A DNA stretch of 64,000 nt from Macquaria australasica (Eukaryota; Chordata; Actinopteri; Centrarchiformes; Percichthyidae): assembly GCA_005408345.1 (NCBI GenBank), contig SEMN01000699.1, forward strand, positions 124,001 through 188,000, written 5' to 3'. The notes beneath the pieces are model-generated. The model searched no databases, was not told where the DNA came from, and saw only the letters and a program-made list of their open reading frames with translations. Positions 12,401 to 23,364 of this stretch are shown in pieces. A program made the position numbers and the translations under genes. Every line of letters begins with the position of its first letter. The stretch's first letter is position 1.

Positions 12401-15100
12401 ACTTTACAAGATTATCAAAGTCCAAAACACCATCTGACCTCAGACTAGTTTAAAAAAAGACTTGATGTGAGCAATTAAAGTTCAAGATGAAGGTGTCTGA
12501 ACCCGAATGACTTTCCTTCAGTTTTCAGTCTTCTAGTTCCTCGTCATGAAGGACGCTGTGCACTGTTGGAGATCTCACTGATGCATCACTATCAGTAAAA
12601 TGTATTTTGGAACAGGCAGAAATATTGATATGCAAACAGGTGATTAAGAGTGCGTCTAGATCCACTGATGATGATCGATTGAGATTTATAAAACAGAACC
12701 ATCTGAGCGCGCTGCTTCTTTAATATTATATTTATGCCTGTACACACACGTAGTTTGAGTTGGTGTGTTTGTGGTCTGTTTTAATGAGGTTTTAAAGGTA
12801 CATCTGACTGCATCACCAGCGATTATTGAACAGAGTCTGCAGTCGTGCTCTGTGAGGCTGTACTGTGCTGCATTCATGTCATATTGGAGTCATTGTAATT
12901 ACGAGTTTCCAACTTGTAAATAATGTTCATGTCAACATCCAAGTCGTAATTACGACCCAATATATATCCGGTTTAATGCTAATTAATTAGGCACTTAAGC
13001 CTGAAAACCAAACAAACATGGACGTCCCACATCATCCAAAGTCCATCGTTCAATGTGATTAAACCCAAATTTATTGGATTGGTGTTCTATTGTCAGTCCA
13101 CAGTATTTTAATCCTCACACGGCCAACAAGACATTAACATGGGAATGTTTTCTAGTTTCTTCTTCTTCTGCATGCTAACATGCTCACAGTGACAATAGCA
13201 GTAAACACAGAGAGCAGCTGAGGCTGATGGGAATGTCTGTAGTTCTGCAGGTATTTGGTCATAAACCAAAGTGTTGGACACATTAACATGTTGACCTGAT
13301 GATGGTGTTAGATGAAAAGTCAGATATATCAACATCTATATCTATTTTTTACAACAAGAGACAGGAGAACTGTAGCACTCAGAGTGTGTCCCAAAACTTC
13401 AAATGTCTCAATAAACAAACTTGAAGAACTACAAGAAATGGACATAAATGGACTCATTTCACCAAACTATGTAACAAATATTCACAGGTGCACACCATGT
13501 ATAGATTTTCAGGTTTTCCAGGAACCTTGGGAGTCGTGTGAGTGACCTGGTCATCACTCTGTGGCTCAGTGTAACGTTGACAGACATGTTTTTACCACCT
13601 GACACCTGCCTCGTGTCCTTCAACCCACCTGTCAACACTGAAACCTGGTCTGAAATGCACCGCAGAGCTTCACAGTTTGTATTTACGACGACAGAAAGCA
13701 GCTTCCCGCCTCGGATCAGGCATCTTTGTTCCAGCGGTGAGAACCGCATTGTCGTCTCCGTGTACGTACGTGAAGATTAGAAGATTATTATGAAGAGCGG
13801 AGGACAGAGGAGTGTCTGGCTTCCTGTGGACAGTACAGGAGACAAAACAGGGTTCATAACCGGAGTCTGAAGCGCAGGAAAAGAGAATGCAGTTCTGTGG
13901 GGAACTAATATGGAGGGGTTCATGACCTATACTGCAGCCAGCCATCAGAGATGTTTTGGCTTCACTTTTGGGGAGCCGTCATGTCGTCCATCTTTATATA
14001 CAGTCTATGAGCCGGATGGAGTTAGCTTAGCTTACCATAAAGACTGGAAACGGGGAAACACCTAGCCTGGCTTGTCATTGGTCCCATCAATATATAATTT
14101 CAGCAGCTCTGTGCACAATATCTCTGAATATCATGGGTTCATTGCATCCAGAAAGATGTCACAACATGCATCATGTCAAACCCAGCGGTGGGCCCCTGGT
14201 CACTGATACAGCTTTCATCACAGTCCCTCTGTTCTCTGAAGGAGTGAAACGTTTGGTTTCAGTTCACGAGCCGATGTCCGCAGGGCAGCATTTGAAGCGT
14301 TGCCCCCTTTTGTAGGCTGAAATGGGGTTAAGAAACTTTTCACCCTCCAGCTCATAGAGTAAGTGCAGTGATCAGTGAGATACAGTGGAAAAGTACAGTA
14401 AAATGACTCTCAGAGTGACGGGGTGGCGGCTCATGGACGGGCTGCATGGAAACCTGATATTTGTGAGGAGTGTTTGGTGATCTGTTGGCCTGATTATGTC
14501 TCAAACCAGGAAAGGACAAACCACATTAAACATGATATCCACTGAACGGTTATCTCCCCCTGCAGGTATTCCTTACGGCTGGGAGGAGGCCTACACTGCA
14601 GACGGAGTCAAATACTACATCAAGTAAGACGAATCAGACATCTTTGGGCCCCTGTTAGACCCAAAACTAAGTTCTTATCCCTCCCTGCAGTTCTACCTTT
14701 CCCTTCACAAGATGCAGGACCCACCTCAGTTAATAATGTATATCAGTGATGCAAATTACCTGACAAATTTGCAATGAATCAAATTACGTACAACCGACTG
14801 ACCGTCACACCCCCATCATGCTATTTACACAAAGAAAGACAGAGGTAAGACTGGGGGGGCGTTTAAAGGTCGAGAAGTCGTCTGTTTGGTGATCAATAAC
14901 CTTCAGCTAGCATCTTGTGTTTTTCTGCTCTGACCTGTGACAGTCACGTGGCCCAGACCACATCATGGAGCCTCCCAGCGACGAACAGCAGCAGCGCCCC
15001 GGGGCCTCCTCCACCTCCAGAGACCTCAGAGCTGGAGGTGGAGCGGGACGGAGAGGCGACGGACCGAAGGTCAAGTCCGTCCATAGAGACGGAGATGTGA
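1137..15100 (+). CDS. stxbp4: Syntaxin-binding protein 4 (Synip), 3' part, six coding exons
   Basis: In mammals STXBP4 binds syntaxin-4 and restrains insulin-stimulated GLUT4 vesicle docking; it also stabilises p63 family proteins. The exons visible here join in phase into 232 residues ending at a TGA at 15098-15100. They encode a Glu/Lys/Leu-rich coiled coil (about residues 10-100 of this fragment), a linker, and a WW domain with Trp167 and Trp189 of the fragment, a YYINH strand and Pro192. The core GWEEAYTADG is characteristic of STXBP4 as I remember it. Joins: 1137-1316, 2138-2254, 3161-3210, 6902-7038, 14566-14623, 14944-15100. The N-terminal PDZ domain and first exons are off the left edge, so the gene is partial by position, not broken. 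The tail after the WW domain carries a short proline run. It is followed on the same strand by hlf, as in human. Confidence 0.9.
1317..2137. other. stxbp4 intron
   Basis: Contains a GC-rich patch (about 1660-1760) with GCCGAG and CCG repeats and a CTGCCTAGCAAC motif (1651-1662) resembling half of an RFX X-box. Nothing else was recognised. Confidence 0.5.
2138..2254 (+). CDS. stxbp4: stxbp4 coiled-coil exon
   Basis: Thirty-nine codons in phase 0 at both ends, with acceptor CCAG and donor GTAAAC. The translation EETEELKKRVAVLECQLRKS continues the coiled coil. The stretch around LECQLRKSE is the best-conserved-looking part of this domain. Confidence 0.88.
2295..2342 (+). repeat. (TG)n microsatellite
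   Basis: Interrupted TG repeat beginning about 40 bp after an stxbp4 exon. Confidence 0.95.
2781..3060 (+). repeat. Exact 10-bp minisatellite, 28 units
   Basis: Twenty-eight consecutive units of TTRTTATAGT type with no length change: variants TTATTATAGT, TTGTTATAGT, TTAATATAGT, TTCTTATAGT and TTGTTATGGT. A seven-unit variant order (A A G N C N G, by third base or AAT) recurs 12 units later, so part of the array grew by 120-bp duplication. It lies in the stxbp4 intron just upstream of the 50-bp exon. Confidence 0.97.
3161..3210 (+). CDS. stxbp4: stxbp4 small linker exon
   Basis: A 50-bp exon, phase 0 to phase 2, after acceptor TGTCAG and before donor GTACTG. It encodes NVQEFLLESHGPTKSY plus a split serine. 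It is too short to be found by ORF length and is supported by exact phase agreement on both sides. Confidence 0.75.
3383..3632 (+). repeat. Cluster of microsatellites: (GT)n, (CA)n, (CT)n, (CAG)6
   Basis: Four different simple repeats within 250 bp: (GT)24 at 3383-3430, (CA) at about 3506-3532 running directly into (CT) to 3548, and six CAG units at 3615-3632. Confidence 0.95.
3730..4257 (+). repeat. Long polypyrimidine (TTCC/TTCT-rich) tract
   Basis: Over 500 bp almost free of purine runs on the plus strand, an imperfect mixture of TTCC, TTCT and CTTT units. The open frames across it are low-complexity Ser/Phe/Leu and are not coding. Confidence 0.9.
6535..6700 (-). repeat. Repeat family A, reversed copy
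   Basis: The reverse complement reads as the element with GAAATATCTCAACAACTAT and GGATGAATCCTACTGACTTT that is seen again at 45.99, 47.06, 47.40 and 56.59 kb. I recognise it as an abundant percomorph interspersed repeat. Confidence 0.75.
6902..7038 (+). CDS. stxbp4: stxbp4 linker exon before the WW domain
   Basis: A 137-bp exon with acceptor TTCGCAG and consensus donor GTAAGT. It encodes a basic, low-hydrophobic linker that includes PPRYKKSPWTSATLAQEAKE and ends in RAILEVD. The last base (T) joins GT of the next exon to make the Cys that directly precedes the WW domain. Confidence 0.85.
8190..8560. repeat. Dispersed repeat sharing a segment with 16375-16450
   Basis: The stretch TAGTTCACCAACTAGCCCTG with TGAGTAGTCACTAC near 8520 recurs with substitutions near 16400. 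Upstream, AATCCAAAATCCAGTGGAAA is also familiar from fish repeats. The class is unknown. Confidence 0.45.
10020..10785 (+). repeat. Decayed tandem repeat with AGCAAATACACAGAGCC core
   Basis: About 14 diverged copies of the core occur near 10027, 10073, 10111, 10163, 10219, 10311, 10357, 10415, 10462, 10524, 10596, 10633, 10690 and 10750. Spacing is 37-92 bp, and a second shared motif (GTAGTTCAGGGGCCTGGGAG type) lies between cores. Confidence 0.8.
13168..13308 (-). repeat. Repeat family A, reversed partial copy
   Basis: The reverse complement contains GTGTCCAACACTTTGGTTTA and ATACCTGCAGAACTA, almost identical to 47235-47285, and the CATGCTAACATGCTCACAGT motif of the same family. Confidence 0.75.
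13880..14090 (+). repeat. Dispersed percomorph repeat followed by a repeat family B fragment
   Basis: The motif TTTTGGCTTCACTTTTGGGG with CCATCTTTATATACAGTCTA (13952-14008) is a familiar fish repeat end. It runs directly into TTAGCTTAGCTTACCATAAA (14025 on), a fragment of repeat family B. Confidence 0.6.
14566..14623 (+). CDS. stxbp4: stxbp4 WW-domain exon, first half
   Basis: A 58-bp exon after CCCTGCAG and before GTAAGAC. It encodes IPYGWEEAYTADGVKYYI, the first two strands of a WW domain with the first signature Trp and the aromatic YY pair. The intron interrupts the Asn codon of the third strand. Confidence 0.92.
14624..14943. other. stxbp4 intron splitting the WW domain
   Basis: A 320-bp intron with a good donor and acceptor. 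Nothing else is seen in it. Confidence 0.7.
14944..15100 (+). CDS. stxbp4: stxbp4 terminal exon: WW second half and tail
   Basis: The exon opens by completing Asn and continues HVAQTTSWSLP, supplying the second WW-domain Trp and the closing Pro. It then has a 40-residue tail with PGPPPPPE and an acidic/serine-rich end (IETEM) before TGA. The tail is not recognisably similar to the mammalian C-terminus and may be lineage-specific. An alternative donor inside the exon cannot be excluded. Confidence 0.85.
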
Positions 15101-15995
15101 CCACCTGCAGCACCTCCTCCCTCCTGTCTGTCATTTCTGTTTCTGTAGCAACAACATGGTTTTATCTTCCCATTGTGACGAACAAACACTCCAGTTAAAG
15201 TAACTTTATGCTTTCAGAAGTTTAGTTTCACCTGCTAACCTGAGCTGTTTGGTCAAATTCAAACCCTGAGAACTGTATTTTTAGGAATAGTTCAACATTT
15301 TGGAAAATACGCTTATTTGCTTTCTTACAGAGAGTTAGACGAGACGATTGCTCATGTCTGTACGGTAAATATGAAGCCACAGCAGCTGGTTAGCATAGCT
15401 TAGCATAAAGACTGGAAGCAGGGGGAAACAGCTACGCTGGCTCTGTCCAAAGATAACAAACTCCACCCACCTGCAGCTCTAAAGCTCCCTGATTAACATT
15501 TTATATTTTGTGTGTTTAATCTGTAGAAAAGTTGCTGAACTATTTTTTGGGTCGCTATTTGCCTGGCAGGTTAAACAAACACGATACAAAATGTTAAATA
15601 ATGTGTCAATGAGTGAGCTTTAGTGTCTTCATGCTAAGCTAAGCTAACCGGCTGCTGGCCATTGGTTCATATTTACCGTAAAGACACGAGAGTGATATCG
15701 ATCTTTCATCTAAGTTTTTAAAAAATAAATATGTCAGACTGAATTTTGTGTAAAATGATGCTCAAGACATTTCTAATATGTCCATGAATACGTTTTACTG
15801 TTGGACAGCGTGTTTGTTTTTATCCAGATGAACTTCAGGGGACATTTTGTGGGAAAAACATCAGATGACGTATAAATTAGGATTTACTGGACAGTGATTT
15901 CCACTGGTTCTCACACAAGTGTGTTACCTGGTTGTAAAGCTTCAGTCCAAGGTGTTAATGTTTCAGAATAATAATAAAGCTTGTCCTCTTGATGT
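15101..15995 (+). other. Possible stxbp4 3' UTR
   Basis: Non-coding sequence after the stxbp4 stop. AATAAA occurs within an A/T-rich stretch near 15723 and again at 15973-15978, the latter followed by a T/G-rich segment as expected at a poly(A) site. An interspersed repeat sits inside (about 15285-15690). The exact end is inferred only. Confidence 0.3.
15285..15690 (+). repeat. Repeat family B, long copy
   Basis: Contains TTAGCATAGCTTAGCATAAA, GACTGGAAGCAGGGGGAAAC and GGCTCTGTCCAAAG, with a leading segment GTTCAACATTTTGGAAAATA. Related copies lie at 14025, 30421 and 53115. Confidence 0.75.
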
Positions 15996-17654
15996 TTTCT
16001 GCTGGATGTTCTTCCAGACCTCTGAATGTCCGTCTGCATGTTCTGGTGTTGCGTTCACTGACTGGTTCTCTCAGAGATTTGTAGATTTCACATTAGGTTC
16101 GTATCTTTTTTTCCTTTTTTCTTCCCTTCATTGATGAGACATCACATGATGGAATCGATCAGTCGATTCGCTCATCGGGGTAAATCTATGCAAACTGTTG
16201 AGTTTAACTTTGGTGAACTTTGACATGTGAATTTGGGCCGTTGACCAACAGCAAACCTGCCAAAGCTATCGTAGCTTGTTAGCTTATGAGCACTACAGAG
16301 ACATGGTTTACACAGAGCTAAGAGACAGAAGGTCATGATACGAATATGTTTGAATTAACTGTGTGAACTTATCGTCCGGTTAGCTCTCCACTTATAGTAG
16401 TTCATCAACTAATCCTGCAAGTAGTCACTACGTCCGGCAGATCAGAAACCACTCTTAAGATTCATTTTTGTAACGGGTCAGAGAATACCTTTATTACAAA
16501 CACACCATTTCATGCAACTTTCTTCAACTTTCAGGCTTGATCACCACTTGAGTTTGTCTGGACTCTGTCGTCATGTCTGGACCGTGGTCCTGGTCTGTCT
16601 CCTGGCTCTGTCTCTCCTCAGCTCCCAGCCTTCACTGTCCACAGCCTTGCAGCCGGTGCACCATCCGTCCGTGTTTTTACTCCCAGCGACAGGAAGCCTT
16701 TCTCAGAGGATGAAGCTATTCTGAGGAGCTCTACATTCCTGCCTCTGGATTGTTCTGTCCAAACTAACAGGACGAGTTTTTCCTCTCTGGGTAGAAGGAC
16801 TGAGAGCAAACAGGAGCGAGATAAGAACAAGACGACCGAGGAGGTTCTCTGCAGTTTATAATTGTTTAATTTTCAGCCTTAAAAAGCAGCAGAAACAACA
16901 TGTTAATAATTCAGATACAAGAACTAGAAGCTGGTATTTTTAAAGTGGAATAAAACCAAAGCATAACACATTATTTGATTTTTAATGTCAAGATCAGCTG
17001 AAAGCTTGCCAGAGTAACAACCTATCAAAATAAGATTCCCAGTTCAGACCTGCCAACCTTGAAGAAAGTCTTGGAGTACCACTTTATGCCGAAAAACATT
17101 CCAGCTCATGTACATCTGTACAGCTGTATTGACTGACAGTTTGGCTCCCAGTGAACATCTTTTTAAAGACTGGCCCAGCATGGTCAGCTACAGATAACAG
17201 CAAATTGTGCTCAATGATGAAGTTTGTGAACAGCGTCTCTGCCCTGATTGGCTGCAAATCCTGTTCTCTGAAAAAGGTCGTGTTGATCTTAGGGACTGAC
17301 GCCGTTTCATTTTCTTATGTTTGGTTCTTCCATATGATGTCTGCAGTCTGAAAAGTGTGTGTGGGTTTATTTATTACATTATTTTTATCCATTACTGTCA
17401 TATTCCTATTGTCAGAAAATATGACTCAACACATCCGTTCTTCATAACATCTTACGCCAACATGAACACTTGATGTTATTTCCACTCTGGGGATTTACCT
17501 GAATATACAGCTAGTGTTGTCATTTTTGTTGTAATTTTATCCCTTTTAATTCACAACACTTGCCAATACAGAAACATTACGCTGAAAATGAATATTATTC
17601 GATGTCTAATTATTAAATGCTGATCCTTGATGCCTGATGACAGACTGTGCAGGA

Positions 17655-18015
17655 TGCATGGTGGGGAGGTCTGGAGATCTGGAGGCATGGTGGGGAGGTC
17701 TGGAGATCCAGAGGCATGGTGGGGAGGTCTGGAGATCCAGAGGGGGGGTCTGGAGATCCAGAGGCATGGTGGGGAGGTCTGGAGATCCAGAGGCATGGTG
17801 GGGAGGTCTGGAGATCCGGAGGCATGGTGGGGAGGTCTGGAGATCCAGAGGCATGGTGGGGAGGTCTGGAGATCTGGAGGCATGGTGGGGAGGTCTGGAG
17901 ATCCGGAGGGGGGGTCTGGAGATCCAGAGGCATGGTGGGGAGGTCTGGAGATCCGGAGGGGGGGTCTGGAGATCCAGAGGCATGGTGGGGAGGTCTGGAG
18001 ATCCGGAGGCATGGC
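17655..18015 (+). repeat. 29-bp G-rich minisatellite, about 13 units
   Basis: Ten units of 29 bp (GGCATGGTGGGGAGGTCTGG then AGATCCAGA) and three shortened units of 21 bp beginning with seven G. Short and full units alternate at the 3' end. Because 29 is not a multiple of 3, all frames are open on both strands, which explains the many overlapping frames here; none is a gene. Confidence 0.97.
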
Positions 18016-19100
18016 CGTCTCTCCCGGGAACTTTATAGGAATTTCTGTGGTGCGTTTTTCAGCCGGGGCAGCCACGATCTGCTCCTCTCATTACGATTAC
18101 GGGTTTGGCTGCAATAATTAATATTACGAACACTATGAACACTATGACACAAACTAATACAACAACGCACCAGAAAACAAGAAGCACCAGATCATTCACG
18201 ACTACAGGACTGATCCCTCTTCAAAAACTTTAAAATGATCCCAGTCAGGATCCGGTTTAAGTTCCGCAGAAAAAGCTGTTTGTCCAAATGAAGTTTTACG
18301 TAAGGGCCCCTTACAGTTCAGGTTGGATGCTCCACTGACCCAAAGTGCCCTACTTCAATATATTACCTCAAATCATTCACAATACGGAAAAGCCCCCCAA
18401 GTTAAAGACTACACTGTCTTTCCTGAATGCAGTAATGTGTACTAATGTACAAAATACTGACCTTCAGCAGCACTTACAGAGTTCTGGTTCACCTGCAAAA
18501 CTTCACTGAAAGAGACACAAAACAGCGTTTTTCAATAAAATACTTTATGCAAGAAAACATGTTCAGTTCTTCTTCTTCTTTCCTTTCCACCAAATTTCAC
18601 TCAAATATGTCACATTTTTATTTCAGACCTTCCTGCTGACTGAGGACCACAGCTCTTTGCCTAGCAACACCTGATCAATGATCTGCTTTTACCTCCATCA
18701 TGGCTGCCGGCACGTCAGGAGATTGTCAGGATGCATGAGATCATGTTTTATATCACTGTTTCACTCAGGAAGTGAAGCCCAGGATGAGAGTGTTAGTCCA
18801 ATGTCAAAAATATAAAAAGACTGAATAAAACTCCTGTAATGATGATAGAGTGTCCTCAGAACTTGTAGTACCACGTATTGGTGTTATTATTGGACTGTAA
18901 CATATGTTATGTCACAGATCAATATATTCAGAGATCAGCTCTCTCTCCATGTGGGATTTTAAACTGATTCTTCTCTGTTTTGTTGCTTCGCTGACGTGAC
19001 TAACAAAATAAAAGTCTGTAATAATGAGATTATTCTACTGTTTAGCTTCAGGTGAGGAAGTCATGGGGGCAATCATTTATTAGGCGTGTGTGTGTGTGTG

Positions 19101-19260
19101 AATGGTAGTATTTATAGTGTGTGTGCGGGCTGCGAGTGGAAAGGGTCGAGCCAATATTCTTTGCTGCTCGCGGCTCCAAGTATTGATTTCCTTTCTCGCT
19201 AGCAAGTGCAGCTATAAATATCTGATTCTGCCGCGCTTGGAAACACTAATGACGTGACAC
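19101..19260. promoter_or_regulatory. Candidate enhancer block between microsatellites
   Basis: About 130 bp of complex, non-repetitive sequence between a TG repeat (about 19086-19100) and a CA repeat (about 19257-19280). It contains CCAATATT (19151), a MEF2-like CTATAAATAT (19212-19221) and the CRE-like TGACGTGA (19250-19257). It lies about 5.6 kb upstream of hlf. Regulatory status is inferred from motif density only. Confidence 0.3.
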
Positions 19261-22150
19261 ACACACACACACACACACACTCGTTAACACCTAAACACAA
19301 ACCTGAATGCATGACCACGTTCACCGTGTGTTTTAGTTTTTACTGTTTGAGACATTTGTGACAATATGTTGACCTCGTGTTGATGTCCACATTAGCGTTT
19401 GTAGCGGAGAGACTTGTGTCAGAGGGACAGTTTATATAAACAGTTTCCTGTCCTAAAATTACCGATCATTCCCTCAATTAATCATTTGTGTTCTTAAAAA
19501 CCATCGGCATAAACATAACACTGTTTTTCAGCAGGTATTGCTGCAGATTTACTGGCTCTCGTGTTGCAGAGTGATCTTGTTTGGGTTGTTTGTAATGTTG
19601 CTAAGATATATATATATTTATATATATTTAATAATTGAACAATTCCCTGTTAACACGTACCATCCTGACCTCTTCTAGCACAAACTCAGGGGACCCCATG
19701 CAGAAGAGAAGCTGATGCTCCATCAGTGTTTTTAACAGAATAATAGAAACAGCTGGCTTCATTGATTGGCCCTCAGAGAACAGCAGGTAGCAACAGCCAA
19801 TCATGAGCTTCACATGACATCTGAAATTGGAAATCCTCCACCTGAGTATTTGGAACGAGCAGGTGTCTTGTGACCTGAAAGCACCTGCAGAAACGTTATA
19901 TTTCATCAGGAACACTCTCTCCTCACTGAAAATGAATTATTACGTGTTGTTAGGCTCATGATTAATGTCTTGATGGATCAATGATGGAGAAAAGACATTG
20001 AGATATTTATAGATCATTTGTTGGAAGCTTCATCAGCTGTTCGTGTACGTGCAGCTCCTGCCCTTTACTTTTGTCTGAACAGTTTTACGACCAAATCAGT
20101 GGAGAAGTTACACAACCTGCAAAGCCTCTTTTCCTTGATTCAACCTGGAGAATTCAAAAGGTCACCGGCTGCATCATCAACAACCCCGTCAGGATTGGAT
20201 TAGAAAGCTCAGCCCAAACAGATCAGTGATTGGTCTGCTTAGAAACGTCACTGATGATGAGTTTGACAGAAAACCCAGAACGACTCCAGTTCCTCCTCTT
20301 TTGTCTAAGTTCTTTGTTTTTCACATCTGAAATCAGGTCTTGGCTCGGCCACGTGGAGTCTGAGGAGGTACCAGGAGGTCAGCGCTCTGCTGAGCTCCCT
20401 CAGGCCGGCTTTGGTTATGTAAATCATAATTTCACCCGTGTAATGGTAAAAGACCAGCGCAGGTTGTTTACAGTGTGCTGTAAAAAAAACTGACCCACAA
20501 AACAAGAGCGTCTGCGTAACTGAGCTCCACGAATCAGTTTCTCCTCTGGACGTTTCACAGGAGACAACAAGAAAACGGATTATCAGTCCTCGTTACCATT
20601 TTTAGATCACGCATGACGTCCACTCACGACAAAGACACAATAAAAAAGAGACCAGTTAGGGTTATATCTGGTCAGTCCAACACTTCCAGGCTAATATTTG
20701 GGATACTTCAACAACTGCTGGAATTTGAAATTTGTTTCAGACTGAGTTATTAGGATTTATATCCTAACAACTCTGGTAACCTTTTCCTCGAGCACCAACA
20801 CATCAGCATTTCTATTTCTCAAACATGACTAAAACTCTAAAACTAATGACTCTTGAATTTTTGTCAGACTCAGCTGTTCTTCCAGGTTAATGCTAATATT
20901 AGCATGAAGCTAACATGTTAATTTAAATAGAACAAACATTACAATTTATTTAAATTTTTACTCCATCCACTGCAACAAAAGTGTTTAGTGTGTAATGAAC
21001 ATATAGCCTGACTACATACTTTTAGTCTTATTTGGTTTAAGATTAAATCATTTTTTATTCACGATATGATTAGTAATATTGTGAGGGTACAAGTGAGTTA
21101 TTTTGGTTCAGGTTAAAGGATGTGTTTTGCTCTTTTTAATGTAAAACCCACTTGTAATTGTTATTTGGCAGCAGAATATTGACATATTATCACCTGCAAA
21201 CAGCTTATTTACACATTCAGCAGATATGAAGCAACATTATCGTCCCACTGGTGTTGTGTTTGTGTCACGTGATGAATGTAAGGTCTCCACCAACTCCTGA
21301 GGGAAACATCTGGCTCTTTAGCTGCCATAACACCAAAACAAGTTAAAATAAGATTCAATGATATCAATGAGCGACCCCTTTCACATTAGTTTAGTAGTCA
21401 TTAGATCCTTTGTTCATATAAAATATATACATATGTACAAGTTTTAATAAAAATAAGTCAAAATGTCCCATCAAATGTGGATCCAGACCAGCAGAAGGTG
21501 TTTCTAACAGGTGTAATGGTTGATATTTAGGGCCGGACACTTCACAGTGCAGCTGAGGCGATGACAGTTTGGAGGTTTAGGGAGCGTATTTAAGGGATGA
21601 GTCACCGCTGCGTTTGGCCCAGTCACTGCTCTGAAGCAGCAGAGCAGCAGAGTCTGAGCTCTGTCCTACTTTCCTCTCAGACAAAGGTTCTCACAACATC
21701 TCTGTGCTTTAGCAACCGCTGTTGCTAAGGAGGTTTTAATGAGAGCGAGGCTGCAGAGGACGACGAGTTATCACCTTCATCACACACAGCAGCTGTAAAC
21801 AGGTCTGAGTATAAAGTCCAGTAGAAAGCACTCAAATACACAAATACATTCACTGTGAGTCAGTAATGAGTTTACTGAGACTTTTGAATGGCACTTTCTG
21901 TGATGTTCCTATTATATCTTTATCCTGCTTCAAGCTACTTTTTCATCTAATACATATATAACATAATAAATGTAATTTTCCTTTAATATTTGTTTAATAT
22001 TTCTGTAACATTTCTTGTTTAAAATAATTGATCATTTTAAAGATCTTACAGTTTGACAGTTTGTGTGTATACGAGTCACTGTGTCACCTGTACTGAGTAA
22101 CACTGACCCACTGCCAGACCCTGTTCTGATTTAAAGGAATATTACAGTGT

Positions 22151-22784
22151 NNNNNNNNNNNNNNNNNNNNNNNNNNNNNNNNNNNNNNNNNNNNNNNNNN
22201 NNNNNNNNNNNNNNNNNNNNNNNNNNNNNNNNNNNNNNNNNNNNNNNNNNNNNNNNNNNNNNNNNNNNNNNNNNNNNNNNNNNNNNNNNNNNNNNNNNNN
22301 NNNNNNNNNNNNNNNNNNNNNNNNNNNNNNNNNNNNNNNNNNNNNNNNNNNNNNNNNNNNNNNNNNNNNNNNNNNNNNNNNNNNNNNNNNNNNNNNNNNN
22401 NNNNNNNNNNNNNNNNNNNNNNNNNNNNNNNNNNNNNNNNNNNNNNNNNNNNNNNNNNNNNNNNNNNNNNNNNNNNNNNNNNNNNNNNNNNNNNNNNNNN
22501 NNNNNNNNNNNNNNNNNNNNNNNNNNNNNNNNNNNNNNNNNNNNNNNNNNNNNNNNNNNNNNNNNNNNNNNNNNNNNNNNNNNNNNNNNNNNNNNNNNNN
22601 NNNNNNNNNNNNNNNNNNNNNNNNNNNNNNNNNNNNNNNNNNNNNNNNNNNNNNNNNNNNNNNNNNNNNNNNNNNNNNNNNNNNNNNNNNNNNNNNNNNN
22701 NNNNNNNNNNNNNNNNNNNNNNNNNNNNNNNNNNNNNNNNNNNNNNNNNNNNNNNNNNNNNNNNNNNNNNNNNNNNNNNNNNNN
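22151..22784. other. Assembly gap (N run, 634 bases)
   Basis: Unsequenced bases, immediately followed by a CT-rich simple repeat that probably caused the gap. Frames drawn across it are artefacts. Confidence 1.
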
Positions 22785-23110
22785 CCTCTCCTCCTCTCTC
22801 TCCCTCTTCTGCTCTCTCCTCCTCCCCCTCTCCTGCTCTCTCCTCCTCCTCCTCTCCTGCTCTCTCCTCCTCCTCTCTCTCCTCCTCCCCCTCTCCTTCT
22901 CTCTCCTCCTCCTCCTCTCTCCTCCTCCTCCTCTCTCTCCCTCTCCTCCTCCTCTCCTCTCCCCCTCTCTCCTCTCCTCTCCTCTCTTCCTCCTCCTCTC
23001 CTCTCCCCCTCTCTCCTCTCCTCTCCTCTCCTCTCTTCCTCCTCCTCTCCTCTCCCCCTCTCTCCTCTCCTCTCCTCTCCTCTCCTCTCCTCTCTTCCTC
23101 CTCCTCTCTT
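22785..23110 (+). repeat. CT/CCT polypyrimidine simple repeat
   Basis: Mixed CTC, CCT and CTCT units with rare G, abutting the gap. Minus-strand frames give only Arg/Glu/Gly repeats and are not genes. Confidence 0.95.
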
Positions 23111-23160
23111 GCTGGGTTTGTTTTTCTCTCCTCTGGAGCACATGAGGTTCAATGTGTTGG

Positions 23161-23190
23161 GGCAGCAGGGGGCAGCAGGGGGCAGCAGGG
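23161..23190 (+). repeat. Three 10-bp units GGCAGCAGGG
   Basis: Perfect triplicate followed by a G-rich continuation. Confidence 0.9.
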
Positions 23191-23265
23191 GGAGGAGAGC
23201 AGGAGGAGCCGGCCTCTCATTGGCTAAAAGTAGGTCGAGCTGGCCCACTCATGTGACCCAGCATT

Positions 23266-23267
<2 letters not shown>

Positions 23268-23364
<97 letters not shown>

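Larger units (their letters stand above)
7039..14565. other. Large stxbp4 intron
   Basis: Contains dispersed repeats (8190-8560, 13168-13308, 13880-14090), a decayed tandem repeat (10020-10785), a G run (about 10885-10898), (TG) at about 11033-11058, and a 10-bp PAR-bZIP site (10903-10912). The open frame at 7171-7362 does not fit the splice phase of the flanking exons and is not taken as an exon. Confidence 0.5.

Noticed and set aside
17551..18121. Overlapping frames of 106-174 residues on both strands
   Set aside because: Products of a 29-bp minisatellite; all frames are open because the unit length is not divisible by three.
22131..23248. Frames of 332-368 residues
   Set aside because: Mostly N plus Arg/Glu/Gly or Ser/Leu low complexity from a CT repeat.
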